Below are positions 7,110 through 16,438 of a stretch of DNA of 64,000 nt, piece after piece; the stretch's first letter is position 1; each line of letters opens with the position of its first letter. The position numbers were made by a program, and so were the translations under genes. Location of the stretch: assembly GCA_947499735.1 (NCBI GenBank), contig CANMPP010000001.1:868001-932000 (forward strand), given 5' to 3'. The notes below the pieces were generated by a model. That model did no database searches, had not been told where the DNA came from, and saw only the letters and a list, made by a program, of their open reading frames with translations. This DNA comes from an uncultured Pelagimonas sp. Lineage in GTDB: Bacteria; Pseudomonadota; Alphaproteobacteria; Rhodobacterales; Rhodobacteraceae.

Positions 7110-9296
7110 ATGTCGATCACAGATCAGGCTGAAAAAAACACCGCAAATTTTAAATCCTCATCCAGAATGGATGGCACCGGGATGCGGTCTTATACGGGAT
7201 TTGGCCCCCAGCGCGTCTGGAGGTTCTTTTCCCTTTGGGGTTTGCGCGACATGTTTGAGCGGTCGCCGCTTATGTGTGTGCTGACCAATGATAACTGGGA
7301 TGTCTTGTGGGGAAATTCCGCAGCCGAAAAGGTTTTTGGGAAGGTCTCAAACTGTGCTGTCGAAGACGTTTTGGCACAGTGTTTCGCTGTACCAGAGGTG
7401 CTGCTGAGCCGGGTCATCGAGGGGATTCATAAGGATAGGTTTGCAGTTCTTGACCTAGAAAAGCACGCTGAACGCTATCGGGTCTATGTGCGCTCGTTAA
7501 AACCCGGGGTTTGGTTGTGGCGTTTTGAACCTGGTGTTGCAGGCAATTATGATACGTTCGGCGATCCCAGCCTGACATTTTGCGAAGAAACGGGCACCTT
7601 TGTGTCGATGAACGCAGCTGCAAGGTCCTTGTTGCCAGAGCAATGCAAAACTATTGATGATCTGTTTGAAGATCTGCCACTCCGAGAAAATGGCATTCAC
7701 CGATTGCATATCTCCGGTAATGATAAATCTTACCTTGTTCAGAAACAGAGCGATCCAAAGGGCAACTCCAAACTGGTCCTGCACAAGGTTGCGGCGCAAG
7801 AAATGCTGGAAACGCAACCCCAGTTGGATACTTTGCCGGTTCCATTGTTGAAATTGTCATCAGATGGGCAAATTTTGCTGGCCAATGCAGAGGCAGCCCG
7901 CCTGTTGGATATCCGCAAAGACCGCGCGGGGGCATTGGCGGAATATATGGAAGGTTTGGGTCGGCCCATACTGGACTGGATTGGCAAGGCTGCAGAAGGA
8001 AATGGACTGAATAGATCGGAATTTTTGCGTCTGACGCGCAATGATAAAGAGATCTTTGTTCAGGTCACTTTAAGCCGCATGATCGAGGATGGTCAGCCAA
8101 CCCTCGTCGCTGTTTTGAACGATGCGACCGAGCTGAAAACATTGGAAGCACAATTTGTGCAAAGCCAAAAAATGCAGGCGATCGGACAGTTGGCCGGTGG
8201 TGTTGCACATGACTTTAACAATTTGCTGACGGCCATATCTGGGCATTGCGATCTGATGCTTCTGCGCCATGATCAGGGGGACCCCGACTATGGGGATCTT
8301 GTTCAGATCAACCAGAACGCCAATCGTGCGGCTGCTTTGGTGGGACAGCTTTTGGCCTTTTCGCGCAAACAGACGATGCGTGCAGAAACTTTGGATATGC
8401 GCGACACGTTGGCGGATCTGACGCATCTTTTGAACCGTCTTGTCGGGGAAAAGGTCACGCTTTCTTTGAAACATGCGACTGTTTTACCGAATATTCGTGG
8501 TGACCGGCGTCAGTTAGAACAGGTCATGATGAACCTTGTGGTGAACGCACGGGATGCGATGCCTGATGGTGGCGAGATCGAAATCGAAACCCGGCAATTG
8601 ATTATAAAAGAAGCCATCGAGCGTGACCGCGCGCTGATCGAAACCGGGCTTTATGTTTCTGTTGTCGTACGAGATCAGGGAACCGGTATTCCCAAGGATA
8701 AATTGCAAAAGGTTTTTGAGCCGTTCTACACCACTAAAAAGACCGGCGAAGGTACAGGTCTTGGCCTGTCCACGGCCTATGGTATTGTCAAACAATCCGG
8801 CGGTTTCATTTTTGCAGATAGCGAAGTTGGAAAAGGGACAGAATTTACGCTGCTCTTTCCGGCGCATGACGCAGTGGAAGAACCTGTTGTCGTTGTGGAA
8901 GAGCCTGAGAAAAAGCGCCTACCTGAAAAGGGATCTGGTGTTGTTCTTTTGGTTGAAGATGAAGCGCCTGTACGGGCCTTTGCTGCACGGGCGTTGCGTT
9001 TGCGGGGTTACACAGTGATCGAGGCAGACAGCGCAGAAAGCGCGCTTTCCTTGTTGGAAGACAAAGAGCTTAAAATCGATGTCTTTGTGACGGATGTGGT
9101 CATGCCGGGGTTGGATGGACCCAGTTGGGTGCGTCAGGCGCGTATGGAGCGTCCCGATGTGCGGGTTGTTTTCGTGTCTGGATATGCGGAAGACGTCTTT
9201 AATGAAGGCCAAGAACCGGTTCCGAATTCGACATTCCTGCCCAAACCGTTTTCATTGTCGGAATTGACCAAAACTGTGCATGCACAATTTATGTAA
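7110..9296 (+). CDS. cckA: Hybrid histidine kinase/phosphatase CckA
   Basis: A 728-residue kinase. Order: N-terminal PAS-like sensor region (about 50-340), HisKA domain with phosphoacceptor His367 in AGGVAHDFNNLL, HATPase domain with the N-box NLVVNARDAM (about 475-484), G boxes DQGTGIP and GEGTGLGLST, and a receiver domain with acidic pocket VEDE (616-619) and Asp662 in TDVVMPG. The His and N-box regions match Caulobacter-type CckA closely. CckA feeds phosphate through ChpT to CtrA and CpdR, controlling cell cycle, motility and gene transfer agents in this group. I see no N-terminal membrane helices, unlike Caulobacter CckA. A CtrA box upstream suggests feedback. Confidence 0.9.
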   Translation: MSITDQAEKNTANFKSSSRMDGTGMRSYTGFGPQRVWRFFSLWGLRDMFERSPLMCVLTNDNWDVLWGNSAAEKVFGKVSNCAVEDVLAQCFAVPEVLLSRVIEGIHKDRFAVLDLEKHAERYRVYVRSLKPGVWLWRFEPGVAGNYDTFGDPSLTFCEETGTFVSMNAAARSLLPEQCKTIDDLFEDLPLRENGIHRLHISGNDKSYLVQKQSDPKGNSKLVLHKVAAQEMLETQPQLDTLPVPLLKLSSDGQILLANAEAARLLDIRKDRAGALAEYMEGLGRPILDWIGKAAEGNGLNRSEFLRLTRNDKEIFVQVTLSRMIEDGQPTLVAVLNDATELKTLEAQFVQSQKMQAIGQLAGGVAHDFNNLLTAISGHCDLMLLRHDQGDPDYGDLVQINQNANRAAALVGQLLAFSRKQTMRAETLDMRDTLADLTHLLNRLVGEKVTLSLKHATVLPNIRGDRRQLEQVMMNLVVNARDAMPDGGEIEIETRQLIIKEAIERDRALIETGLYVSVVVRDQGTGIPKDKLQKVFEPFYTTKKTGEGTGLGLSTAYGIVKQSGGFIFADSEVGKGTEFTLLFPAHDAVEEPVVVVEEPEKKRLPEKGSGVVLLVEDEAPVRAFAARALRLRGYTVIEADSAESALSLLEDKELKIDVFVTDVVMPGLDGPSWVRQARMERPDVRVVFVSGYAEDVFNEGQEPVPNSTFLPKPFSLSELTKTVHAQFM

Positions 9297-9335
9297 GACC
9301 TGTCGCTGTCGGTTTGTGGGAAATTTAGGCGTTTT

Positions 9336-9947
9336 CTAGGGCTTTGAGCTCTGGGATTTTGCGTGCTCCCATATTTCGAATTCTTCTGGGCGTTTTTCAT
9401 GAAGCAGCGACAAGGTTTGGTCGGTCAGGGTCAGCTGCATTTTTTCCGAGACATTGTTGTGCGGTAGATTGATTTTCACTGACAGCCGCGCTTCAAGAAA
9501 AGAAATGATAGCGGGTTGGTTTTCATAAGCGAAAAGATAGCTCACTTTTGCGCCGTCTGGTTTGGGTTCTACAAACCGGGCCTGACTGCCAACATTTGCA
9601 AAAGCTGGTTTTTTGTCCTGACAATAAGCCAGAACAAAATCATCAAAGCTGATGTTTTTGGTTGAGGTGTTTTTGCCATCCAAAAACGGACGTTGGCGGT
9701 ATCGATACCATGATCCCAACCAGCTAACAGGTTCGCGGATTACGGCCATCAATTCCATATCCTCTGCGCCTCTTTTGTCGAACATTGGGCGGAAGAAGCG
9801 ATTGTATCGATAGACCGGGGAGTGTTTCAGCTCGGGTGGATTGGATACGACGATCCCAGCATGCGGGGTGAGGGCGGTTTGATAGGCGGATGTGCCCGTT
9901 TTGGGGACGGCCAATAAAACCAAACGCGCTTTCCAGAATACCAACAT
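9336..9947 (-). CDS. Sulfotransferase-family protein
   Basis: About 203 residues from the ATG at 9947, which follows an AAGGTG ribosome site; an ATG at 10028 would add 27 residues with a weaker site. The PKTGTSAYQTAL loop near the N-terminus is the 5'-phosphosulfate binding motif of PAPS-dependent sulfotransferases, and VIREPVSWLGSWYRYR holds the Arg and Ser of the 3'-phosphate motif. Such proteins are common in Roseobacter genomes, often linked to surface polysaccharide modification. The acceptor is unknown. It is transcribed divergently from recA and has no obvious operon partner. Confidence 0.75.
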   Translation of the reverse strand: MLVFWKARLVLLAVPKTGTSAYQTALTPHAGIVVSNPPELKHSPVYRYNRFFRPMFDKRGAEDMELMAVIREPVSWLGSWYRYRQRPFLDGKNTSTKNISFDDFVLAYCQDKKPAFANVGSQARFVEPKPDGAKVSYLFAYENQPAIISFLEARLSVKINLPHNNVSEKMQLTLTDQTLSLLHEKRPEEFEIWEHAKSQSSKP

Positions 9948-10058
9948 GCCGTGTATCACCTTGCCAAAATAAGCTTTGGCGCATGTGTTACGCGGCCAAA
10001 TAATTCGTTTCAACCTATGATTAACCATGTTTCTTTACAATTAAGGAAAATATTTAAC

Positions 10059-10086
10059 TTGATATGTTCTCTTTTTGTATTCATAA
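10059..10086 (+). promoter_or_regulatory. Putative recA promoter
   Basis: TTGATA (10059-10064), a 16-base spacer and TCATAA (10081-10086). The LexA box begins 8 bases later, at the expected transcript start, where repressor would block initiation. Confidence 0.4.
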
Positions 10087-10093
10087 GGATTTA

Positions 10094-10108
10094 GAACAAG
10101 AGGTGAAC
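10094..10108 (+). promoter_or_regulatory. LexA (SOS) box of recA
   Basis: GAACAAGAGGTGAAC is an exact GAAC-N7-GAAC, the direct-repeat LexA operator of alphaproteobacteria. It lies 53 bases before the recA ATG. A second, imperfect copy (GTTC-N7-GTAT) lies at 10066-10080. Confidence 0.8.
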
Positions 10109-10161
10109 GAAAGCAGCATTTGCCGCCCGGGCACGGGTGTGAAATAAGAGGATAAAGTAAT

Positions 10162-11232
10162 ATGGCGACGGCGGACTTACTCTCAATGAGCACCAAGAAA
10201 AATAACGACAAGCAAAAGGCGCTGGACAGCGCGTTGGCCCAGATCGAACGCCAATTCGGCAAAGGGTCCATTATGAAATTGGGGGGCGAAAATGCCCTGC
10301 AGGAAATCGAGGCGACCTCAACAGGGTCTCTGGGCCTGGATATCGCATTGGGTATCGGTGGTCTGCCAAAGGGGCGGATCATTGAAATCTACGGGCCGGA
10401 AAGCTCTGGTAAGACCACGCTAACCTTGCATGCGGTTGCGGAAGAACAGAAAAAAGGCGGCGTTTGCGCCTTTGTGGATGCGGAACACGCGTTGGACCCG
10501 CAATATGCCAAAAAGCTAGGTGTTGATCTGGATGAGCTGCTGATTTCGCAGCCAGATACCGGTGAACAGGCGTTGGAAATCACTGATACGCTGGTGCGCT
10601 CTGGTGCGGTGAATGTTGTTGTCGTTGACTCGGTTGCGGCCTTGACGCCGAAATCCGAACTTGAAGGCGATATGGGTGACAGCAATGTAGGTGTTCAGGC
10701 CCGTTTGATGAGCCAAGCCATGCGCAAGCTGACAGGATCCATCAGCCGGTCGAACTGTATGGTGATTTTCATCAACCAGATTCGGATGAAGATCGGCGTT
10801 ATGTTTGGGTCACCTGAGACAACAACGGGTGGTAACGCTCTGAAATTTTATAGTTCTGTGCGCTTGGATATTCGCCGTATCGGCGCGATCAAAGACCGGG
10901 ATGAGGTCGTGGGCAACCAGACCCGCGTTAAGGTTGTAAAGAACAAGGTCGCGCCACCGTTCAAGCAAGTAGAATTCGACATCATGTATGGCGAAGGTAT
11001 TTCCAAAACAGGTGAATTGCTGGACCTAGGTGTGAAGGCTGGCGTCGTAGATAAATCTGGCGCGTGGTATTCCTATGGGGATGAACGCATTGGTCAGGGT
11101 CGCGAAAATGCCAAGACCTTCCTGAAGGAAAACAAAGGCATCGCGTATGATATCGAAGATAAAATCCGCGCAGCCCACGGGTTGGATTTCGAAATGGCCA
11201 AGGACGATCCTGATTTGGTCGATGACGAATAA
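10162..11232 (+). CDS. recA: Recombinase RecA
   Basis: 356 residues, standard RecA length. Walker A is GPESSGKTT, Walker B is [10 protein letters not shown], and the DNA-binding L2 region appears as [16 protein letters not shown]; the acidic tail ends DDPDLVDDE. RecA forms filaments on single-stranded DNA for homologous recombination and stimulates LexA self-cleavage. The ATG at 10162 follows AGAGGATAAAG; an internal ATG (MSTKKN) 8 codons later is also possible. A LexA box upstream and an intrinsic terminator just after the gene make it a monocistronic SOS unit. Confidence 0.98.
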   Translation: MATADLLSMSTKKNNDKQKALDSALAQIERQFGKGSIMKLGGENALQEIEATSTGSLGLDIALGIGGLPKGRIIEIYGPESSGKTTLTLHAVAEEQKKGGVCAFVDAEHALDPQYAKKLGVDLDELLISQPDTGEQALEITDTLVRSGAVNVVVVDSVAALTPKSELEGDMGDSNVGVQARLMSQAMRKLTGSISRSNCMVIFINQIRMKIGVMFGSPETTTGGNALKFYSSVRLDIRRIGAIKDRDEVVGNQTRVKVVKNKVAPPFKQVEFDIMYGEGISKTGELLDLGVKAGVVDKSGAWYSYGDERIGQGRENAKTFLKENKGIAYDIEDKIRAAHGLDFEMAKDDPDLVDDE

Positions 11233-11251
11233 GATTTGATTGTAACGAAAT

Positions 11252-11278
11252 AAAAGGCGCGGTTTCGCGCCTTTTTTC
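11252..11278 (+). terminator. Terminator of recA
   Basis: A 10-bp stem AAAAGGCGCG/CGCGCCTTTT with a GTTT loop and a following T-run, 20 bases after the recA stop. Confidence 0.9.
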
Positions 11279-11304
11279 TTGTCTGGGAAATGTATCGGAT
11301 GTAG

Positions 11305-11338
11305 GTCAGGTAAAAATATCAGATTAAAGTCAGGTAAA
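11305..11338 (+). repeat. Direct repeat GTCAGGTAAA x2, possible operator
   Basis: Two exact copies of GTCAGGTAAA at 11305-11314 and 11329-11338, 24 bases apart start to start, immediately before the MarR-GNAT gene. The second copy overlaps the ribosome-site position. A role as autoregulatory operator is inferred from location only. Confidence 0.4.
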
Positions 11339-11341
11339 TTT

Positions 11342-12214
11342 ATGCTGTCAAACGAATCCCGCTTCCGCCGCTTGAATCGCGCGGTCACAACATTGACCGG
11401 TGTTATGGATCAATCTTTTCTCGGGCGTGGCCGAACATTGGGCGCGGCCAGGGTGCTGAACGCCATAGGTCAGGGGCGCGAAGATGTTGCCGATATTCGT
11501 GCCTATCTTGGGCTGGATTCCGGCCTAATGAGCCGGTTTTTACGCGGTCTTGAAGATGAGGGATTGATTGTCACACAGCCCGGCAAAACAGATGCGCGCC
11601 GCAGGGTCGCACAATTGACCGAACAGGGCCGTGACGAAGTGGCAGCCTATGAAGAATTGGCAAACAATGGCGCGCGCGCGGTTTTGAACCAATACAGCCA
11701 GCAAGAGGCGTTGCTGCAGGCGATTGATCTGGTGGCCACGGTTTTGGGGCGCGAACAGATTGCGATCAGCGAAGTGGATCCCGAAGATCCACGTGTGAAA
11801 AACTGCATGGCGCAATATTACGCGGAAATTGCGGCTATTTTTGAGACCGATTTTGATCCTGCGCAGGCCAGCCCACCCGATGCCAATGATATGCGTCGCC
11901 CGAACGGTGTGTTCTTATTGGCGGTGTCAGATGGTTTGCCGGTGGGATGTGTCGCGGTGAAGGGGGAAGGCAATGGATTGGGTGAAATTCGCCGCATGTG
12001 GGTGTCACCCGCCGCCAGAGGGCTGGGCTTGGCCAAACAATTGATGGCCGAGATCGAAGATAAAGCCCGCGCATTGGGCATTCATACATTGCGGCTGGAC
12101 ACCAATGGCAAGCTGATCGCGGCGCGGCGGCTTTATGAAAATATGGGCTGGTCGGAAATCGATCGTTACAATGATAATGTTTATGCCGAGCATTTCTTCG
12201 AGAAAAAGCTCTGA
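11342..12214 (+). CDS. MarR-type regulator fused to a GNAT acetyltransferase
   Basis: 290 residues from the ATG at 11342. The N-terminal 140 residues form a MarR winged helix: LGAARVLNAI, the recognition-helix stretch LDSGLMSRFLRGLE, and the wing PGKTDARRRVAQLTEQG. The C-terminal half is a GNAT domain with IRRMWVSPAARGLGLAKQLM (the R-x-x-G-x-G/A acetyl-CoA loop) and NGKLIAARRLYENMGW. This bifunctional architecture is known from several bacteria, but the acetylated substrate is undefined. The gene is alone between recA and a small gene. An upstream in-frame extension covers the repeat region and is rejected. Confidence 0.85.
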   Translation: MLSNESRFRRLNRAVTTLTGVMDQSFLGRGRTLGAARVLNAIGQGREDVADIRAYLGLDSGLMSRFLRGLEDEGLIVTQPGKTDARRRVAQLTEQGRDEVAAYEELANNGARAVLNQYSQQEALLQAIDLVATVLGREQIAISEVDPEDPRVKNCMAQYYAEIAAIFETDFDPAQASPPDANDMRRPNGVFLLAVSDGLPVGCVAVKGEGNGLGEIRRMWVSPAARGLGLAKQLMAEIEDKARALGIHTLRLDTNGKLIAARRLYENMGWSEIDRYNDNVYAEHFFEKKL

Positions 12215-12285
12215 CGCATCTTGTTTTTGCTTGTCATATCTATATTTCTAGAATCATAGAAATGAATTGCTTAAAGGAAAACAAA

Positions 12286-12531
12286 ATGGGACATTCCCAC
12301 ATATTTGAATTGATGCTGCCTCTTATTTTAGAGGCGCGTCTAAAGCGCCATCAGGACCCAGACCTGAATGGTGTTCCAAAGGCCGTCCTTGACGATCTGG
12401 GACTAAGCGCAAGCGATATTCGTGCCCTTGCAAAACGCCCCAGAAAGCCCGGAATTTTGGAAAGGGTTATGCAGGTCAAAAACCAGCTGGCGCAATCGTT
12501 TGTGCAAGAAGCACAGTGTTGCCCTGCGTGA
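12286..12531 (+). CDS. Small conserved-looking protein, function unknown
   Basis: 81 residues starting at the ATG at 12286, preceded by AAAGGAAAAC. The N-terminal half is hydrophobic and helical (HIFELMLPLILEARLKR), and the middle reads VLDDLGLSASDIRALAKRP, which resembles the short LDDLGLsrsDI motif of DUF1127-type small proteins. The C-terminus carries a CC pair. I do not recognise a specific family. Correct start signals and regular codon use support a real gene. Confidence 0.55.
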   Translation: MGHSHIFELMLPLILEARLKRHQDPDLNGVPKAVLDDLGLSASDIRALAKRPRKPGILERVMQVKNQLAQSFVQEAQCCPA

Positions 12532-12652
12532 TCACAGTAAAGGGTCTGACATAAATGACTAAGCTGCCGCTTTACGGCGCAAACAAAGGACGATAAACGG
12601 GGCTGGCCCTTGCGCGGTGCAGGGCATATTTGCAACCTTAATGAGGCCAGCC

Positions 12653-15304
12653 ATGACCAGCCTGAATGATATCCGTTCGACCTTCCTTGACTATTTCAAG
12701 AGCCAGGGTCACGCGGCGGTGGCCTCGTCGCCTCTGGTTCCGCGCAATGATCCAACATTGATGTTCACCAATTCCGGGATGGTACAGTTTAAGAACCTGT
12801 TCACCGGCGTTGAAACGCGCGACTATAACCGTGCAACCTCGTCGCAAAAATGTGTGCGCGCGGGCGGCAAGCACAATGATTTGGACAATGTGGGCTATAC
12901 GGCCCGTCACCATACATTCTTTGAAATGCTGGGGAATTTTTCCTTTGGCGATTATTTCAAAGATGACGCGATCCCGTTTGCGTGGGAACTGGTGACCAAA
13001 GAATTCGGTATCGACAAATCCCGTCTCTACACAACAGTTTATCACACGGATGATGAAGCGTTTGAGATCTGGAAGAAGGTCGGTGTGCCAGAGGATCGCA
13101 TCATCCGCATCGATACGGATGACAATTTCTGGAAAATGGGTCCAACCGGTCCTTGCGGTCCCTGCACGGAAATTTTCTATGATCATGGCGATCATATCTG
13201 GGGTGGCCCTCCCGGTTCGCCTGAGGAAGATGGTGATCGTTTCATTGAAATCTGGAACGTCGTTTTTATGCAAAACGAACAGTTCGAAGATGGTTCAATG
13301 ACGCCGCTGGAAATGCAGTCGATTGATACCGGCATGGGGCTGGAACGCGTGGCTGCGCTGTTGCAAGGGTCTCATGACAATTACCAAACGGATTTGTTTA
13401 AGGCGCTGATCGAAGCGTCTGCACATGCGACAAACACCGATCCGTTTGGCGATCAAAACGTGCATCACCGCGTGATTGCGGATCACCTACGTTCGACGTC
13501 CTTCCTGATTGCCGAAGGTGTCCTGCCATCCAATGAAGGCCGTGGCTATGTGTTGCGTCGCATCATGCGCCGCGCGATGCGCCACGCGTCTTTGCTAGGG
13601 GCCAAAGATCCAGTCATGCACAAATTGGTGCCCGCGCTGGTGCAGCAAATGGGCGTGGCCTATCCTGAGCTGACGCAAGGTCAGAAACTGATCGAGGAAA
13701 CATTCCAGCAGGAAGAAACACGTTTTCTCAAGACGTTGGATCGTGGTCTTAAGCTTTTGGATGATGCGACTGGTGACATGGGCGAAGGCGATACGCTGCC
13801 CGGCGACACGGCGTTTAAACTGTATGACACCTATGGATTCCCATTGGATCTGACGCAGGACGCGTTGCGTGCTAAATCCATCGAAGTCGATACCGACGGT
13901 TTTGATGCTGCTATGCAAGAGCAGAAGGAAAAATCCCGTCAGGGTGGCATCGGTCTGGGCAGCGCTGAGGATGTGAAGGTCTATTTCGACATTGTCGACG
14001 CAGCGGGCGAAACAGAATTCCTAGGTTACGAAACCGAAACCGCCGAAGGCCAGATCGTGGCCATCGTCAAAGATGGCGTGGTGGTGGAAAGTGCTGTCGC
14101 AGGCGATACTGTTCAGCTGATCCTGAACCAAACACCGTTCTACGGCGAAAGCGGTGGTCAGGTTGGCGATACCGGTGTGATCACCGTAGATGGCGCCGCG
14201 GCAACCGTTACAGACACGAAAAAAGTGGCCGGGCTCTTTCTGCATATTGCGGACATGACCGAGGGCACAGTGTCCAAAGGACAGGGCGCATCCCTGACTG
14301 TGGATCACGCGCGTCGCTCTGCGATCCGTGCGAACCATTCGGCCACACACCTGTTGCATGAAGCCCTGCGTAATGCGCTTGGCGAACATGTTACGCAAAA
14401 AGGGTCCTTGAACGCACCAGATCGTTTGCGGTTCGACTTTAGCCACGGCAAGGCGCTCAGCCTTGAGGACCTGTCGCAGGTCGAGGCGGAGGTGAACACC
14501 TATATCCGTCAGAACACGAACGTTTCCACCCGGATCATGACACCGGATGATGCGCGTGAGATTGGTGCACAGGCACTGTTCGGCGAGAAATACGGCGAAG
14601 AGGTCCGCGTTGTGTCCATGGGGCAGGCTGACACGGGTAAGGGCCTGAATGGCGATACCTATTCGTTAGAGCTATGCGGTGGTACCCATGTCAAGCGCAC
14701 GGGCGATATCGGTGCGTTTGTCACGCTTGGCGATAGTGCGTCTTCCGCTGGTGTGCGCCGGATTGAGGCGCTGACCGGTCAGGCGGCGATGGATTACCTG
14801 CGGGCGCAGGATCAGACATTGGCTGCCGCTGCCTTGGAGCTGAAAGCGCCTAGCGCGGATGTGCCAGATCGTATCAAGGCGCTGATGGATGAACGCAAAG
14901 CACTGACAGCAGAGGTTGCGCAATTGCGTCGCGAATTGGCGATGTCTGGTGGTGCTGGAACAGGTCCAGAGGTCAAAGAAATCAATGGCGTAAAATTCAT
15001 CGCTCAGGTGCTGACCGGCGTGTCTGGCAAAGACCTTCCGCCGTTGATGGATCAGCATAAGGATCAAATCGGGTCCGGCGCGGTTCTGTTGATCGCGGAT
15101 ACGGGCGGCAAGGCGGCCGTGGCTGCAGGCGTGACCGCTGATCTGAAAGATACGCTGTCTGCGGTTGAGCTGGTCAAGGCGGCCGTGGTTGAACTGGGCG
15201 GTAAAGGCGGCGGTGGCCGTCCTGACATGGCACAGGGTGGCGCAGCCTCTGCCGAGAATTCCGAAGCTGCGATCGCAGCTGTTGAAACATTAATTGGAGG
15301 CTGA
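12653..15304 (+). CDS. alaS: Alanyl-tRNA synthetase
   Basis: 883 residues from the ATG at 12653 (GAGG ribosome site); two upstream in-frame ATGs lack one. Class II catalytic core motifs are present: [10 protein letters not shown], the [18 protein letters not shown] block, and GMGLERVA. The editing domain has the [11 protein letters not shown] zinc motif and the partner CGGTHV. The C-Ala domain closes with a Gly-rich [15 protein letters not shown] segment. The enzyme charges tRNA-Ala and clears Ser/Gly mischarging. The stop codon overlaps the ribosome site of the following DUF1330 gene, so the pair is likely co-transcribed. Confidence 0.98.
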   Translation: MTSLNDIRSTFLDYFKSQGHAAVASSPLVPRNDPTLMFTNSGMVQFKNLFTGVETRDYNRATSSQKCVRAGGKHNDLDNVGYTARHHTFFEMLGNFSFGDYFKDDAIPFAWELVTKEFGIDKSRLYTTVYHTDDEAFEIWKKVGVPEDRIIRIDTDDNFWKMGPTGPCGPCTEIFYDHGDHIWGGPPGSPEEDGDRFIEIWNVVFMQNEQFEDGSMTPLEMQSIDTGMGLERVAALLQGSHDNYQTDLFKALIEASAHATNTDPFGDQNVHHRVIADHLRSTSFLIAEGVLPSNEGRGYVLRRIMRRAMRHASLLGAKDPVMHKLVPALVQQMGVAYPELTQGQKLIEETFQQEETRFLKTLDRGLKLLDDATGDMGEGDTLPGDTAFKLYDTYGFPLDLTQDALRAKSIEVDTDGFDAAMQEQKEKSRQGGIGLGSAEDVKVYFDIVDAAGETEFLGYETETAEGQIVAIVKDGVVVESAVAGDTVQLILNQTPFYGESGGQVGDTGVITVDGAAATVTDTKKVAGLFLHIADMTEGTVSKGQGASLTVDHARRSAIRANHSATHLLHEALRNALGEHVTQKGSLNAPDRLRFDFSHGKALSLEDLSQVEAEVNTYIRQNTNVSTRIMTPDDAREIGAQALFGEKYGEEVRVVSMGQADTGKGLNGDTYSLELCGGTHVKRTGDIGAFVTLGDSASSAGVRRIEALTGQAAMDYLRAQDQTLAAAALELKAPSADVPDRIKALMDERKALTAEVAQLRRELAMSGGAGTGPEVKEINGVKFIAQVLTGVSGKDLPPLMDQHKDQIGSGAVLLIADTGGKAAVAAGVTADLKDTLSAVELVKAAVVELGGKGGGGRPDMAQGGAASAENSEAAIAAVETLIGG

Positions 15305-15305
15305 C

Positions 15306-15590
15306 ATGGCTGCTCTTTGGATTGCTCACGTCACGGTTACAGACCCTGACTCATACGGAAAATACGCCGAACTGGCAGGGCCTGCCATTGCCAAACATGG
15401 CGGTAAATTCCTCGCGCGTGGTGGCCGGTTCGTTCAGCTGGAAGGCAAGGAACGTCCCCGCAACGTGGTGGCCCAGTTTGAAAGCTTAGAGGCGGCCGAG
15501 GCCTGCTATCATAGCCCAGAATATCAAGAGGCGCTCAGCCATGCGCGTGATGCGTCTGAACGCGAATTGCTGGTTGTCGAAATCGAATAG
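15306..15590 (+). CDS. DUF1330 family protein
   Basis: 94 residues with a GGAGG ribosome site that overlaps the end of alaS. The sequence WIAHVTVTDPDSYGKYAELAGPAIAKHGGKFLARGG and the end YQEALSHARDASERELLVVE are typical of DUF1330 (PF07045), a ferredoxin-like dimeric alpha-beta barrel family with no firmly assigned reaction. Coupling to alaS suggests shared expression, not shared function. A hairpin with a T-run follows. Confidence 0.88.
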   Translation: MAALWIAHVTVTDPDSYGKYAELAGPAIAKHGGKFLARGGRFVQLEGKERPRNVVAQFESLEAAEACYHSPEYQEALSHARDASERELLVVEIE

Positions 15591-15618
15591 TTTCCAACTG
15601 CCAGATTTGATACGAACA

Positions 15619-15650
15619 GCCCCTGCATGTTTGCCATGTGGGAGCTTTTT
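15619..15650 (+). terminator. Terminator after alaS-DUF1330
   Basis: An imperfect 11-bp stem (arms GCCCCTGCATG and CATGTGGGAGC, one mismatch and two G-T pairs) followed by TTTTT. The remaining stretch to 15872 is AT-rich and probably holds the promoter of the next gene; no ORF was found in it. Confidence 0.6.
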
Positions 15651-15872
15651 ATTCGGTGGAATAGGGGCGATCAGTACCACCTGTCAGGCGTCACATCGTA
15701 TGTTAGGGGCCTGACTAGATAAATTTTGCGAAAAGTTTCAATCATTTAAAGCGCGTATTCTAAAAACATTCCCGCGAGAAAAGTTCGGGCGCTAACTAGT
15801 GTCTCACGAATTTGTCATAGGCATGCTTCCGTCAGTGCAATGTCGCGCTGAAGTCATAAGTGGAGAATGTTC

Positions 15873-16358
15873 ATGATGACTCAAATCACTAGCAGTGTTT
15901 CCTTAGTTTATTCGGCAACAACGCAAACGCAGAACGCATTAACGGACGAACAAACGCAAGGTTTGGACGAGCTGATGTCAGAATATGACACAGCAAGTCT
16001 AAGTGATGCGGATGCTGAGGCCATCGTATCAGGTATTTCCGAACTAGGTATCACACCGGGCGAAGAGCTTGCGGAAGCTCTTTCTGGTTTTGGTGTAGAT
16101 GCACGGGAATTGGCTGATCAGGCTGGCGTCGGCCGTCCAGAAGGCCCACCCCCAGGTGGCGGTGGTAAAGGCGGCGGTGGCGGAGAGGGTGAAACCTCTA
16201 GCGTCAATGAAGTCGCTTTGTCTGTTCTGGAATCCGTTTTGGAATCCATGGAAGAAGATGACGAAATTACGTCTGAAGAATTCCAGGAACTGCTTGAAAC
16301 TGAAATGGAAGCTGCTGGTTTGGACGCCTCAGAATCCATTATGGACATCATCCTGTAA
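15873..16358 (+). CDS. Acidic Gly-rich protein with EF-hand-like segment, unknown function
   Basis: 161 residues from the ATG at 15873 (GGAG 7 bases upstream). It is strongly acidic and has a Pro/Gly hinge (GPPPGGGGKGGGGGEGE, about residues 91-107) separating two helical halves. The C-terminal half has MEEDDEITSEEF, which fits an EF-hand loop loosely (acidic positions, Ile at 8, Glu at 12); the N-terminal half has a degenerate counterpart around SEYDTASLSDAD. The two halves may be a diverged duplication. No signal peptide or membrane helix. Calcium binding is only a possibility. The gene has its own long upstream region. Confidence 0.6.
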   Translation: MMTQITSSVSLVYSATTQTQNALTDEQTQGLDELMSEYDTASLSDADAEAIVSGISELGITPGEELAEALSGFGVDARELADQAGVGRPEGPPPGGGGKGGGGGEGETSSVNEVALSVLESVLESMEEDDEITSEEFQELLETEMEAAGLDASESIMDIIL

Positions 16359-16397
16359 TTCGCTCCATTACAGGCTGTTTGCCATTACGACAGACCA

Positions 16398-16423
16398 CCC
16401 TCGGGCAAGCGATTGCCCAAGGG
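16398..16423. terminator. Bidirectional hairpin between the acidic protein gene and typA
   Basis: CCC..GGGCAA / TTGCCC..GGG with a GCGA loop. It lies between convergent genes and lacks a clear T-run on either side. Confidence 0.45.
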
Positions 16424-16438
16424 CTGGGGGTAGGGATG

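Noticed and set aside
16141-16195. Gly/Pro codon run as a tandem DNA repeat
   Set aside because: It is irregular at the DNA level and explained by the protein hinge.
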